From contig JAOUEK010000009.1 in the NCBI GenBank assembly GCA_029858755.1, positions 1 through 13,662 of the forward strand: DNA of 13,662 nucleotides, written 5' to 3'. A program made the position numbers and the translations under genes. A model generated the notes under the pieces. It saw only the letters and a list, made by a program, of their open reading frames with translations. It searched no databases and had not been told where the DNA came from. Below, one piece after another: positions 6,764 to 12,649 of this stretch. Each line of letters starts with the position of its first letter. The stretch's first letter is position 1. The DNA is from Thermoleophilia bacterium (GTDB lineage Bacteria > Actinomycetota > Thermoleophilia > Gaiellales > Gaiellaceae).

Positions 6764-7971
6764 GGTCGCGGCAGCGGCCCGGCGAGCAGCAGCTCCGCCA
6801 GCAGCGCGGCGCGCTCCGGCAGCGAGGGCACGACGACGTGCTCGTGGTGGGCGTGAGCGCCCTCACCGACGGGGCCGAGGCCGTCGAGCGTCGCGGTGTA
6901 CATGGACGTGTAGTTCCCGTCGGAGGCGCCGCCGACCGTCGCCTGCGCGAGTGGGAGCCCGAGCCGGCCAGCCGCGCGCACCGCCTCGTCCCAGAGCAGC
7001 CGGTTGCGCGGGGTCGCCTCCATCGGCGGCCGTGTCATCCGCCCGTCCACCTCGATCGTCACACCCGGAACCGTCGGTCGCAGCGCGTTGATCGCCGCCT
7101 CGACCTCCTCGGCCGCCTGGCGTGTGGGCACGCGGACGTCCACCAGCGCCTGCGCGACGGGCGCGACCACGTTGGGCCGCAGGCCGCCGTCGACCTGTCC
7201 CACGTTCACGGTGACGCCGCGCTCCGGGTCGTTGAGCGCGAACAGCGACTGGATCACGTGGGAGAGCTCGAGGATCGCGGAGAGGCCCTCCTCGGGGCTC
7301 ACGCCAGCGTGCGCGGCGCGGCCGCGGACCGTGATCCTGAACCATCCGGTGCCCTTGCGCGCCGTCTTCAGCGCGCCGGCGCTCCCGAACGCGGCCTCCA
7401 GGATCAGCGCCCGGTCGGCGCCCGCGGCGAGCCGCTCGAGCCAGCGCAGCGACGTGCGACTGCCGATCTCCTCGTCGCTCGTGACGAGCAGGACCGGCGT
7501 CACGGCCGGCTCGACCCCCAGCTCCCGCAGGGTGCGGAGCGCGAAGAGCGCCTGCACCAGCCCGCCCTTCATGTCGAGCACGCCCGGCCCGTAGAGGAGG
7601 TCGCCCTCACGGCGCACGGGCATCTCCTCGGTGCTGCCGAGCGGCCACACGGTGTCGAGGTGCCCGACGACCAGCTGGTACGGGCCCGACCCCCTCCGCG
7701 CCGGGCGGGCGTAGAGGTGGTCCCCCGCGCCCGCGCCGGCGAGCGCCCGCACGCGGTAGCCGAGTGCCTCGAGCTCCGCGGCGAGGATCGCGAACGCGTC
7801 GCGCTGGGAGGCCGGGTCGAGGGACGGTGACTCCGCGCGAGCCAGCCGCGAGAGCAGCTCGACCATCGCGTCGGTCTGCGCGCGCAGCCAGGCGAGCGTC
7901 TCCGGTGCGGCCGTAGCCGCGAGCCCGCTAGAGGCGGAAGTCCGAGGGGAACGGGAAGGCGTGGCTGGCAT
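6760..7971 (-). CDS. M20 family metallopeptidase, glutamate carboxypeptidase (CPG2)-like
   Basis: A 403-residue two-zinc hydrolase of the M20A group. Zinc and catalytic residues are all present: H104 and D106 in VGHLDTVWPLG, bridging D133 in GPGVLDMKGG, general base E167 with ligand E168 in SDEEIGS, E192 in LILEAAFG, and a C-terminal histidine (probably H373) in GAHAHHEHV. The dimerisation domain contains RGRAAHAGVSPEEG (216-229). The closest characterised pattern is carboxypeptidase G2, which removes C-terminal glutamate or N-acyl groups from amino acids; the true substrate is not visible. There is no signal peptide, so it is cytoplasmic. ATG 7971 overlaps the flavin-reductase gene by 44 bases and has AGGA five bases upstream; a later start at 7866 would cut the first helix. 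It is coupled to the P-loop ATPase at its 3' end. Confidence 0.93.
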   Translation of the reverse strand: MPATPSRSPRTSASSGLAATAAPETLAWLRAQTDAMVELLSRLARAESPSLDPASQRDAFAILAAELEALGYRVRALAGAGAGDHLYARPARRGSGPYQLVVGHLDTVWPLGSTEEMPVRREGDLLYGPGVLDMKGGLVQALFALRTLRELGVEPAVTPVLLVTSDEEIGSRTSLRWLERLAAGADRALILEAAFGSAGALKTARKGTGWFRITVRGRAAHAGVSPEEGLSAILELSHVIQSLFALNDPERGVTVNVGQVDGGLRPNVVAPVAQALVDVRVPTRQAAEEVEAAINALRPTVPGVTIEVDGRMTRPPMEATPRNRLLWDEAVRAAGRLGLPLAQATVGGASDGNYTSMYTATLDGLGPVGEGAHAHHEHVVVPSLPERAALLAELLLAGPLPRP

Positions 7972-8530
7972 CGATCCTGGCGAAACGCCCGGGGGAGAGA
8001 TAGGCGAGCAGCGGTCGGTCGTGCACGACGTCGGCGTCGTCCCGCTCGACCGAGCGAAGGGCCCGCTCGTCGGCCGACGCGGCGACGATCCGCCCGATCA
8101 GCAGGCTGTTCTCGCCGAAGCCGTCGAGCACGCGGTCGAGCTCGCACTCGAGTTGGAGCATCGCCCCGGCCACAAGCACGCCGTCCACGGCCCGGGCCGG
8201 CTCGATCGCGAGCGCGGCGAGCGCCGGCTTGGTGTCGTCGGGGGCGCGCGCGGTCGCCGCGAGGCCGACTTCGAGCACCTGGTCCGGTGTCGGATAGCTG
8301 ACCGTGAAGGCGTCGCGCGCGATCGCGTTCGCATAGGTTCCGTGGCGGGGCGAGCAGACGAACGCGTAGTAGCCGTGCCAGCCGAGCGGCCCTGCCATGT
8401 GCTTCGGCGCGACGTCGGGCGTGCCGTCCGGCTCGAGCGTGGCCACGAGCACGAGCGGCGAGACGGTGAACACGCGCTCCCAGACAGGCTCGTCGGCGGG
8501 CAGGGGCACGGTGACGCTCTCGATCGACAT
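7928..8530 (-). CDS. Flavin-reductase-like FMN-binding split-barrel protein
   Basis: A 200-residue protein of the flavin reductase / FMN-binding split-barrel family. The barrel begins with VFTVSPLVLVATLEPDGTPD (residues about 15-34). It continues through APKHMAGPLG and YYAFVCSPRHGTYANAI, the usual segment contacting the FMN phosphate and ring, then AFTVSYPTP. The second half has LECELDRVLDGFGENSLLIGRIV, typical of the closing strands in this family. Such proteins reduce FMN with NAD(P)H or use bound FMN to reduce or isomerise small molecules; the substrate here is unknown. ATG 8530 is chosen because translation upstream is low-complexity and not family-like. It is the first gene of an apparent operon with the M20 peptidase and the P-loop ATPase. 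No Shine-Dalgarno is obvious. Confidence 0.85.
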   Translation of the reverse strand: MSIESVTVPLPADEPVWERVFTVSPLVLVATLEPDGTPDVAPKHMAGPLGWHGYYAFVCSPRHGTYANAIARDAFTVSYPTPDQVLEVGLAATARAPDDTKPALAALAIEPARAVDGVLVAGAMLQLECELDRVLDGFGENSLLIGRIVAASADERALRSVERDDADVVHDRPLLAYLSPGRFARIDASHAFPFPSDFRL

Positions 8531-8563
8531 ACGTCGAGTGAACGCATTCCCGCCAGCCGCCGC

Positions 8564-8581
8564 ATCGGCGGATCCGCCGAT
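8564..8581. promoter_or_regulatory. Perfect 18-bp palindrome in divergent gap
   Basis: ATCGGCGGATCCGCCGAT is identical to its reverse complement over all 18 bases. It lies 33 bases upstream of the flavin-reductase start, in the 218-base divergent gap before the tyrosine phosphatase gene. As DNA it is a good operator candidate for a dimeric regulator. As RNA it could fold into a 7-bp stem with a GATC loop in a minus-strand leader. Confidence 0.5.
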
Positions 8582-8608
8582 AGCGGTCAGCGGCTTCGCG
8601 GATGCCCG

Positions 8609-8645
8609 GCCCGCTGCGGCGGGCGGCACGGACGGGCTCGGCCCG
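8609..8645. other. Two adjacent GC hairpins in the divergent gap
   Basis: GCCCGC (8609-8614) pairs with GCGGGC (8619-8624) across a TGCG loop. CGGGC (8633-8637) pairs with GCCCG (8641-8645) across a 3-base loop. They lie upstream of the palindrome relative to the minus-strand gene. If its transcript starts beyond 8645 they would be leader structures; otherwise they may be incidental to high GC. Nothing else in 8531-8748 looks coding. Confidence 0.25.
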
Positions 8646-8734
8646 CTTCGGAGACCCCCGGCTCGTGCTGGGCGCCACGGCACCGGGTCGGCACCGGGCC
8701 GCCTGTCACGCGCCGATGCCGCTCGGGGCCCCGG

Positions 8735-8740
8735 TATCGT
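8735..8740 (+). promoter_or_regulatory. TATCGT -10 box upstream of the tyrosine phosphatase
   Basis: TATCGT is followed by eight bases (CACGCGCA, no Shine-Dalgarno) and the GTG at 8749. Transcription would begin at or within about two bases of the start codon, again a leaderless arrangement. It would drive the four-gene phosphatase cluster. Confidence 0.45.
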
Positions 8741-8748
8741 CACGCGCA

Positions 8749-9252
8749 GTGGCGTGGCCGCCGCCCCCGCTTCCCGACTCCTACTGGGTCGAGCCCGGTC
8801 GCCTGCTTGCGGGGGCCTACCCGGGCGCTGTGGACACCGCGGTCGCCGGGCGCCGGATGGGGCTCCTCCGCAACTCGGGGGTGACTCTCGTCGTCGACCT
8901 CACGGAGCCAGCCGAGCTGCTCCCCGCGTACGGGCAGCAGCTCGGGGAGGCCCGCCACGAGCGGCGGCCGATCCCCGACCTCGGTGTCGTCGCGCACGAC
9001 CGCTACGCGGAGATCCTCGACCTCGTCGACGAGGAGCTCGCCTCCGGCGGCTGCGTGTACGTCCACTGCCTCGGCGGGCTCGGGCGCACCGGCACGGTGG
9101 TCGGCTGCTGGCTGATGCGGCACGGACGGGACGGCGGCGACCCGATCGGCGGCATCGCTCGCCTTCGCTCGCACCTCGTGGACGCGCACCTGCGCTCGCC
9201 GCAGACCGCTGCCCAGGAGGCGATCGTGCGAGGCTGGAGGCGCGGTGATTGA
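8749..9252 (+). CDS. Tyrosine/dual-specificity protein phosphatase (Cys-based)
   Basis: This 167-residue protein carries the Cys-phosphatase signature VYVHCLGGLGRTGTVVG: nucleophile C107, five residues, then R113 (CX5R), followed by T114 and G115. D77 in PIPDLGVV fits the general-acid loop ahead of it. The N-terminal WVEPGRLLAGAYPG (about 13-26) is typical of bacterial and archaeal DSP-like phosphatases. It should dephosphorylate tyrosine or serine/threonine phosphoproteins, or possibly a small phosphate ester, in the cytoplasm. No signal or membrane segment is seen. The frame is open upstream to 8602, but that extension is compositionally unlike protein and GTG 8749 directly follows a -10 box. 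The 3' end overlaps the HD gene by 8 bases, so the two are translationally linked. No cognate kinase is in the window. Confidence 0.9.
   Translation: MAWPPPPLPDSYWVEPGRLLAGAYPGAVDTAVAGRRMGLLRNSGVTLVVDLTEPAELLPAYGQQLGEARHERRPIPDLGVVAHDRYAEILDLVDEELASGGCVYVHCLGGLGRTGTVVGCWLMRHGRDGGDPIGGIARLRSHLVDAHLRSPQTAAQEAIVRGWRRGD
9236..9240 (+). promoter_or_regulatory. GGAGG ribosome-binding site for the HD gene
   Basis: GGAGG lies four bases before GTG 9245, inside the end of the phosphatase gene. It is one of the few clear Shine-Dalgarno sequences in this window. It fixes the HD start and shows that this internal operon gene uses a leadered start, unlike the first gene. Confidence 0.65.
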
Positions 9253-9787
9253 CTGCGCGCTCGTCGACGCGGTGCTCGCGGAGGCATGGCGGCGCGGTTC
9301 GCACGTGCACGGCGAGGAGCACTGGCGCTGCGTCACCGCCACGGGGCTCGAGCTCGCAGGCGACGTGCCGGGGAGCGATCCCGAGCTCGTCTTCCTCTTC
9401 GGGCTCCTCCACGACACCCGGCGCGAGAACGATCGCGTCGACCCCGACCACGGGCCGCGCGCGGCTGCGTTCGCGCGCCGCCTCCACGAGCGTGACCGGC
9501 TCCAGCTCGGGGAGGCCCGCCTCGGGGTGCTCTGCCATGCGATCGAGCTGCACGCGGACGGGCACGTGAGCAACGACCCGACGGTGGGCGCCTGTTGGGA
9601 CGCGGACCGCCTGCACCTGCCGCGCGTCCGCATCGACCCGGATCCCGAGCGGTTCTCAACGTCGCTCGCCCGGGGGCGGGGGCGGCTGGCCGCCGCAGCG
9701 TCCCTGCGCGCCGCCCCGCCGACGTGGGCCGAGCTCGTCGACGAGCTCGGCCGGAAAGCCGGGCCGGGAAGCTCGCCGGCAGTCTGA
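9245..9787 (+). CDS. HD-domain phosphohydrolase-like protein
   Basis: A 180-residue protein with an HD metal-binding arrangement. Histidines sit in SHVHGEEHW (19-27), the HD pair H56-D57 in FGLLHDTRREND (52-63), another histidine in DPDHG (67-70), then CHAIELH (97-103) and CWDADRLHLPRV (117-128) giving the C-terminal aspartate (D119 or D121). HD enzymes hydrolyse phosphate monoesters, nucleotides or cyclic nucleotides. DPTVGACWDADRL is a strongly conserved-looking segment, and I recall similar uncharacterised HD proteins, but no substrate is assigned. It is unlike the HD-GYP or RelA/SpoT families: it is short and lacks their motifs. GTG 9245 overlaps the phosphatase stop by 8 bases and has a good ribosome-binding site. 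The last 25 residues look unstructured. Confidence 0.85.
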   Translation: MIDCALVDAVLAEAWRRGSHVHGEEHWRCVTATGLELAGDVPGSDPELVFLFGLLHDTRRENDRVDPDHGPRAAAFARRLHERDRLQLGEARLGVLCHAIELHADGHVSNDPTVGACWDADRLHLPRVRIDPDPERFSTSLARGRGRLAAAASLRAAPPTWAELVDELGRKAGPGSSPAV

Positions 9788-9808
9788 CCTCCGTGCGACG
9801 ATGACGCA

Positions 9809-10177
9809 GTGCGCATCCCCCTCCGCTTCGGACGGCTGAAGCCCCTGTTCGCAGCGCTCGGGCTGAACGTGTCCCGGTCGTACGTGGAGATCGCAGGCGA
9901 CGACACGGTGCGCGTGCGCATGGGCTGGGCGTTCGACTCGTCGTTCCCGCGCAGCTCCGTGCGGAATGCCGTCCGCCGGAGAGACGCACCGTTGTCGATC
10001 GGCGTGCACGGCTGGGGCGGCAGCTGGCTCGTCAACGGCGCCGCCGGCCCGCTCGTCACGCTGACCATCGACCCGCCCGCGCGCGCCCGCACGCTCGGGC
10101 TCCCGTTGCGCGTGCACACGCTGGCCGTCTCGGTGGACGACCCCGACGGGCTGACCACGTTGCTGACGGGCAGATGA
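9809..10177 (+). CDS. Conserved-looking hypothetical protein, beta-rich (122 aa)
   Basis: I cannot assign a function. The 122 residues lack cysteine, signal sequence and membrane segments, and are strand-rich: RSYVEIAGDDTVRVRMGW (about 25-42), then SSVRNAVRR, LSIGVHGWGGSWLVNG (62-77), and PLVTLTIDPPARAR (80-93), ending in VHTLAVSVDDPDGLTTLL. The pattern resembles small actinobacterial hypothetical proteins and might be a PH-like beta-barrel, which is a guess. GTG 9809 lies 21 bases after the HD stop. GACGAT six bases upstream mimics the leaderless -10 boxes but lacks the T-A start. The 3' end overlaps the sixA-like gene by ATGA, so the two proteins are made together. Confidence 0.75.
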   Translation: MRIPLRFGRLKPLFAALGLNVSRSYVEIAGDDTVRVRMGWAFDSSFPRSSVRNAVRRRDAPLSIGVHGWGGSWLVNGAAGPLVTLTIDPPARARTLGLPLRVHTLAVSVDDPDGLTTLLTGR

Positions 10178-10677
10178 GGCGCCTGCACGTCCTCCGCCAC
10201 GCGAAGTCCGCATGGGACGACCACGGGCTTCCCGACCACGAGCGCCCGCTCGCTCCCCGCGGGCAGCGGGACCTGCCACGGCTGGCCGCCTGGCTGGACG
10301 AGCACGGCGTGCGCCCACGGCTGATCGCGTGCTCGACCGCGGTGCGCGCCCGGCAGACGCTCGAAGGGGTGCGCCCGTCGCTCGGCGAGCCGGAGGTCCT
10401 GCTCGAGCCCTCCTTGTACCTGGCCTCCCCGGGCGCCCTGCTCGACCGCGTCAGGAGCCTCCCCGACGTCACCGAGGCGATGCTGGTCGGCCACAACCCC
10501 GGTCTCCAGCTCCTGGCCATGCTGCTCGCGTCAGCGTCGGCGGAGCGTGACCGCATCGCCGCGAAGCTCCCGACGGGTGCCCTGGTCACGCTCGAGCTCG
10601 ACGTCGAGCGCTGGGCCGACGTCGACGCCGGCGTAGCACGGGTGACGGCCCTCGTCCTGCCGAGAGAGCTGGCGTAG
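10174..10677 (+). CDS. sixA: SixA-type phosphohistidine phosphatase (histidine phosphatase superfamily)
   Basis: A 167-residue enzyme of histidine phosphatase branch 1. The RHG-type motif LRHAKSAW is at residues 7-14, with R8 and the phospho-accepting H9. R58 lies in CSTAVRARQT (53-62), and the second catalytic histidine is H107 in VGHNPGLQ (105-112). LRHAKSAW and VGHNPGL are typical of SixA, which removes phosphate from histidine in phosphorelay or PTS proteins; E. coli SixA acts on NPr of the nitrogen PTS. Related enzymes act on small phosphate esters, so the substrate is not certain. The ATG overlaps the stop of the 122-residue gene (ATGA). It is the last gene of the cluster, terminating at a strong convergent hairpin. 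Confidence 0.9.
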   Translation: MRRLHVLRHAKSAWDDHGLPDHERPLAPRGQRDLPRLAAWLDEHGVRPRLIACSTAVRARQTLEGVRPSLGEPEVLLEPSLYLASPGALLDRVRSLPDVTEAMLVGHNPGLQLLAMLLASASAERDRIAAKLPTGALVTLELDVERWADVDAGVARVTALVLPRELA

Positions 10678-10679
10678 AC

Positions 10680-10705
10680 GCCGCCGGGGCTAGCGCGCCG
10701 GCGGC
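10680..10705. terminator. Strong bidirectional hairpin between convergent genes
   Basis: GCCGCCGG (10680-10687) and CCGGCGGC (10698-10705) form a perfect 8-bp all-GC stem around a ten-base loop. It sits between the stop of the SixA-type gene and the last codons of the convergent GNAT gene, whose TAG is in the loop. No T-tract follows on either side, as is common in high-GC actinobacteria. Confidence 0.6.
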
Positions 10706-11199
10706 TCGACCCGGTAGGCCATCAGGATCGCGTCGACGTCCTCGCGGCCTCGCGCATAGTGGCCGACGCGCAGGCCCTCGCGGGCGAAGCCGAACGCCTC
10801 GTAGAGCCGCAGCGCCGGCTCGTTCCAGGGGAAGACGTGGAGCTCGAGCTTGCGCACACCCGCCGCGAGGGCCCACTCGACCGCGCGCTCGAGCAACGCC
10901 CAGCCGATCCCACGGCGCCGGTACGAGGCGGCCACCATCAATCCGAGGTCGGCGACGTGGTGACTCGCGCCGTGCGTGTCGCGCGCGAGCGAGAGGCGTC
11001 CCACCACGACGCCGTCGACCTCGGCGACGAACACGGCGGCGTCGGGGTGATGCCGCACGGCGCGGAGGTAGCGTCGTTCCTCCCCCACGGTACGCCAGGC
11101 GTCCGTCGTGAGCAGGAAGTCTCCCGGCTCTCGGCCCACCTGCTCCGCCAGGGAGACGAGCTGGCCGGCGTCACCCGGCTCCGCAGGCCGGATCCTCAC
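10690..11199 (-). CDS. GNAT family N-acetyltransferase
   Basis: This 169-residue protein has a full GNAT fold. The N-terminal RIRPAEPGDAGQLVSL (2-17) is the usual first strand and helix. AVFVAEVDGVVVGRLSL (55-71) covers the central strands, LGLMVAASYRRRGIGWAL (85-102) is motif A with R94xxG97xG99 for acetyl-CoA pyrophosphate, and HVFPWNEPALRLYEAFGF (121-138) is motif B with N126. It resembles RimI/RimL-like or small-molecule acetyltransferases; the acceptor cannot be read from sequence. GTG 11199 overlaps the stop of the GGT-like gene (GTGA), and the open frame further upstream to 11370 is antisense-like and rejected. Translational coupling suggests it works with the GGT-like enzyme, perhaps acetylating an amine it releases, which is inference. 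Confidence 0.88.
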   Translation of the reverse strand: MRIRPAEPGDAGQLVSLAEQVGREPGDFLLTTDAWRTVGEERRYLRAVRHHPDAAVFVAEVDGVVVGRLSLARDTHGASHHVADLGLMVAASYRRRGIGWALLERAVEWALAAGVRKLELHVFPWNEPALRLYEAFGFAREGLRVGHYARGREDVDAILMAYRVEPPAR

Positions 11200-12563
11200 C
11201 GGGCCACCACCGTCCCCGCCCCCCCGCGCCGCGGGTCGCCGGCAGCGGCGAGCTCCCGGCCGTCCCGCAGCTCTACCGCCGACACGCCGCCGAAGAACAG
11301 GTTGCGACCGGCCCAGCGCACGACCGGCCGCCCCTCCTCCTCCAGGCGGTCGCCGACGTCCGGCGCCCAACCGCCCTCCAGGTGCACGCCCTCGCCCTCG
11401 GCGTGCAGCCGTGGGCGGTCGATCGCATCGACCACGCCGAGGCCGTGACCCACGACCGAGGCAATCACCTGCACGATCGCCCCGGCCAGGCGAACCGAGC
11501 CGGCGCTGCCGAGCACGACGCGCGGGCGCCGTCCGGCGAGCACCAGCGTCGGGGCCATCATGCTCGCCAGCCGCTCACCCGGTGGGATCGGCTCGTGGCC
11601 GATCACGTCGAGCTCGCCGAGCATGTTGTTGAGCTGGAACCCGTGCCGGAAGGCCCCGGAGCCGGACCCGAGCGTCGAGGAGATGCCGACGGCAGTGCCG
11701 TCGGCGTCCACGACGGAGACGTGTGTCGTGCCGGTCAGCGGCGCCCGCGGCGCGGGGCCGCCGTAGCCGGCGACGAGCGCGGCCACGAGGCGCGAGGCCG
11801 CCTCGGCAGTGCCTGGCGGGCCGCCGAGCCCCCGCGCCTCGAGCTCGGCGAGCGCGCCGGCGACGACCGTGCCGCCCTTCGAGGGCGCGGGCGTCGTGAC
11901 CACGTCGTGGCCGACGAAGTCGACGCGGAGCGGAGCCTTCGGCACGACGCGGTAGGAGGCGAGGTCACCGGCGAGGTCGGGGAGGAGCTCGGGGACGGCC
12001 GCCGCTCCGCGATCCCGGAGCGCCTCGAGCGCAGGGACGAGCTCGTCGGTGACGACACGGCCGGGGCGGCCGTAGATGCGTCGGCCGGCCTTCTCCCGCT
12101 GCAGGATGGCGGCGAGGATCGTGTGGAGGAACGCCTGCGCCTCGTTCACGTCGACCCCCTCCCGCGCGAGGTCGACGGCGGGCTGCACCAGCGCTTCCCA
12201 CGCGTGGCGCCCGTGCGCGCGATGGACGTGCTCGAGCCCGGCGACGAGGCCGGGCACCGCCGCCGTGCCCGGGCCGACGCGGAAGGTCTGCGTGGACGCA
12301 TCGCCGAAGTCGACGACGACGTCCTCGACCTCCCCGTACGACCCGGTCGGCGCGGCGAAGAACGCGTCGTAGAGCACCGGCTCCCGCCCGGGGTCGGCGA
12401 CGAGGATGAACCCGCCTCCGGCCGGCCCGGTGAGCGGGCCCTCGGCGACGAACGCCGCGAGCACCGCGGCGACGGCGGCGTCGACCGCGTTGCCGCCGGA
12501 GGCGAGCACCTGCGCGCCCGCGGCAGCGGTGCTCGGGTGCCCGGCTGCGATCGCGCCTCGCAC
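11196..12563 (-). CDS. Gamma-glutamyltransferase-like Ntn hydrolase
   Basis: An autoprocessing N-terminal-nucleophile enzyme of the GGT family. The precursor is 455 residues, shorter than the usual 530-580. The N-terminal part has ASGGNAVDAAVA (21-32) and GPAGGGFIL (46-54). The cleavage site and nucleophile lie in TGTTHVSVVDADG (277-289), with T279 the likely first residue of the small subunit. LNNMLGELD (311-319) and the glycine-rich GSAGS (352-356) follow. Differences from E. coli GGT stand out. The substrate-carboxylate arginine (R114, in DFREMAP) is replaced within YDAFFAAP (65-72). The S462-S463 pair aligns with S334-M335 and D433 with E317. I recall a broad GGT-like subfamily with DFF-type sequences here, so it is probably functional with another substrate. 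No signal peptide is seen, so it is cytoplasmic. GTG 12563 follows a -10 box. Confidence 0.9.
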   Translation of the reverse strand: MRGAIAAGHPSTAAAGAQVLASGGNAVDAAVAAVLAAFVAEGPLTGPAGGGFILVADPGREPVLYDAFFAAPTGSYGEVEDVVVDFGDASTQTFRVGPGTAAVPGLVAGLEHVHRAHGRHAWEALVQPAVDLAREGVDVNEAQAFLHTILAAILQREKAGRRIYGRPGRVVTDELVPALEALRDRGAAAVPELLPDLAGDLASYRVVPKAPLRVDFVGHDVVTTPAPSKGGTVVAGALAELEARGLGGPPGTAEAASRLVAALVAGYGGPAPRAPLTGTTHVSVVDADGTAVGISSTLGSGSGAFRHGFQLNNMLGELDVIGHEPIPPGERLASMMAPTLVLAGRRPRVVLGSAGSVRLAGAIVQVIASVVGHGLGVVDAIDRPRLHAEGEGVHLEGGWAPDVGDRLEEEGRPVVRWAGRNLFFGGVSAVELRDGRELAAAGDPRRGGAGTVVAR

Positions 12564-12569
12564 GCGGAC

Positions 12570-12575
12570 AGCCTA
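12570..12575 (-). promoter_or_regulatory. TAGGCT -10 box upstream of the GGT-like gene
   Basis: On the minus strand TAGGCT is followed by six bases (GTCCGC) and the GTG at 12563. The same spacing occurs at the cNMP-domain gene. There is no Shine-Dalgarno between. This supports a leaderless transcript for the GGT-GNAT pair. Confidence 0.45.
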
Positions 12576-12590
12576 CGGCGTCGCCGGTCG

Positions 12591-12609
12591 CTCGATCGAG
12601 GGCGATCGC
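12591..12609. promoter_or_regulatory. Paired palindromes spaced one helical turn
   Basis: CTCGATCGAG (12591-12600) and GCGATCGC (12602-12609) are each perfect palindromes. Their shared CGATCG cores start exactly 10 bases apart, so they face the same side of the helix. They lie in the 86-base divergent gap, 28 bases upstream of the GGT-like gene and 40 bases upstream of the membrane-protein gene. A shared operator is plausible but unproven. Confidence 0.35.
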
Positions 12610-12649
12610 TCAAGCATCGGCCTCCGGGTGCCGACGCTTCACGCGCGGC

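Noticed and set aside
8531..8743. Upstream extension of the flavin-reductase frame
   Set aside because: It is alanine/proline/arginine-rich and covers the palindrome and hairpins. The barrel begins just after ATG 8530.
8602..8748. Upstream extension of the tyrosine phosphatase frame
   Set aside because: It is unlike the family N-terminus and covers the divergent promoter region; GTG 8749 follows a TATCGT box.
8740..10494. 584-codon minus-strand open frame opposite the phosphatase cluster
   Set aside because: It spans four well-supported plus-strand genes and is low complexity.
11200..11370. Upstream extension of the GNAT frame
   Set aside because: The sequence is glycine/arginine low complexity overlapping the GGT-like C-terminus. 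The fold begins at GTG 11199, which overlaps the upstream stop codon.
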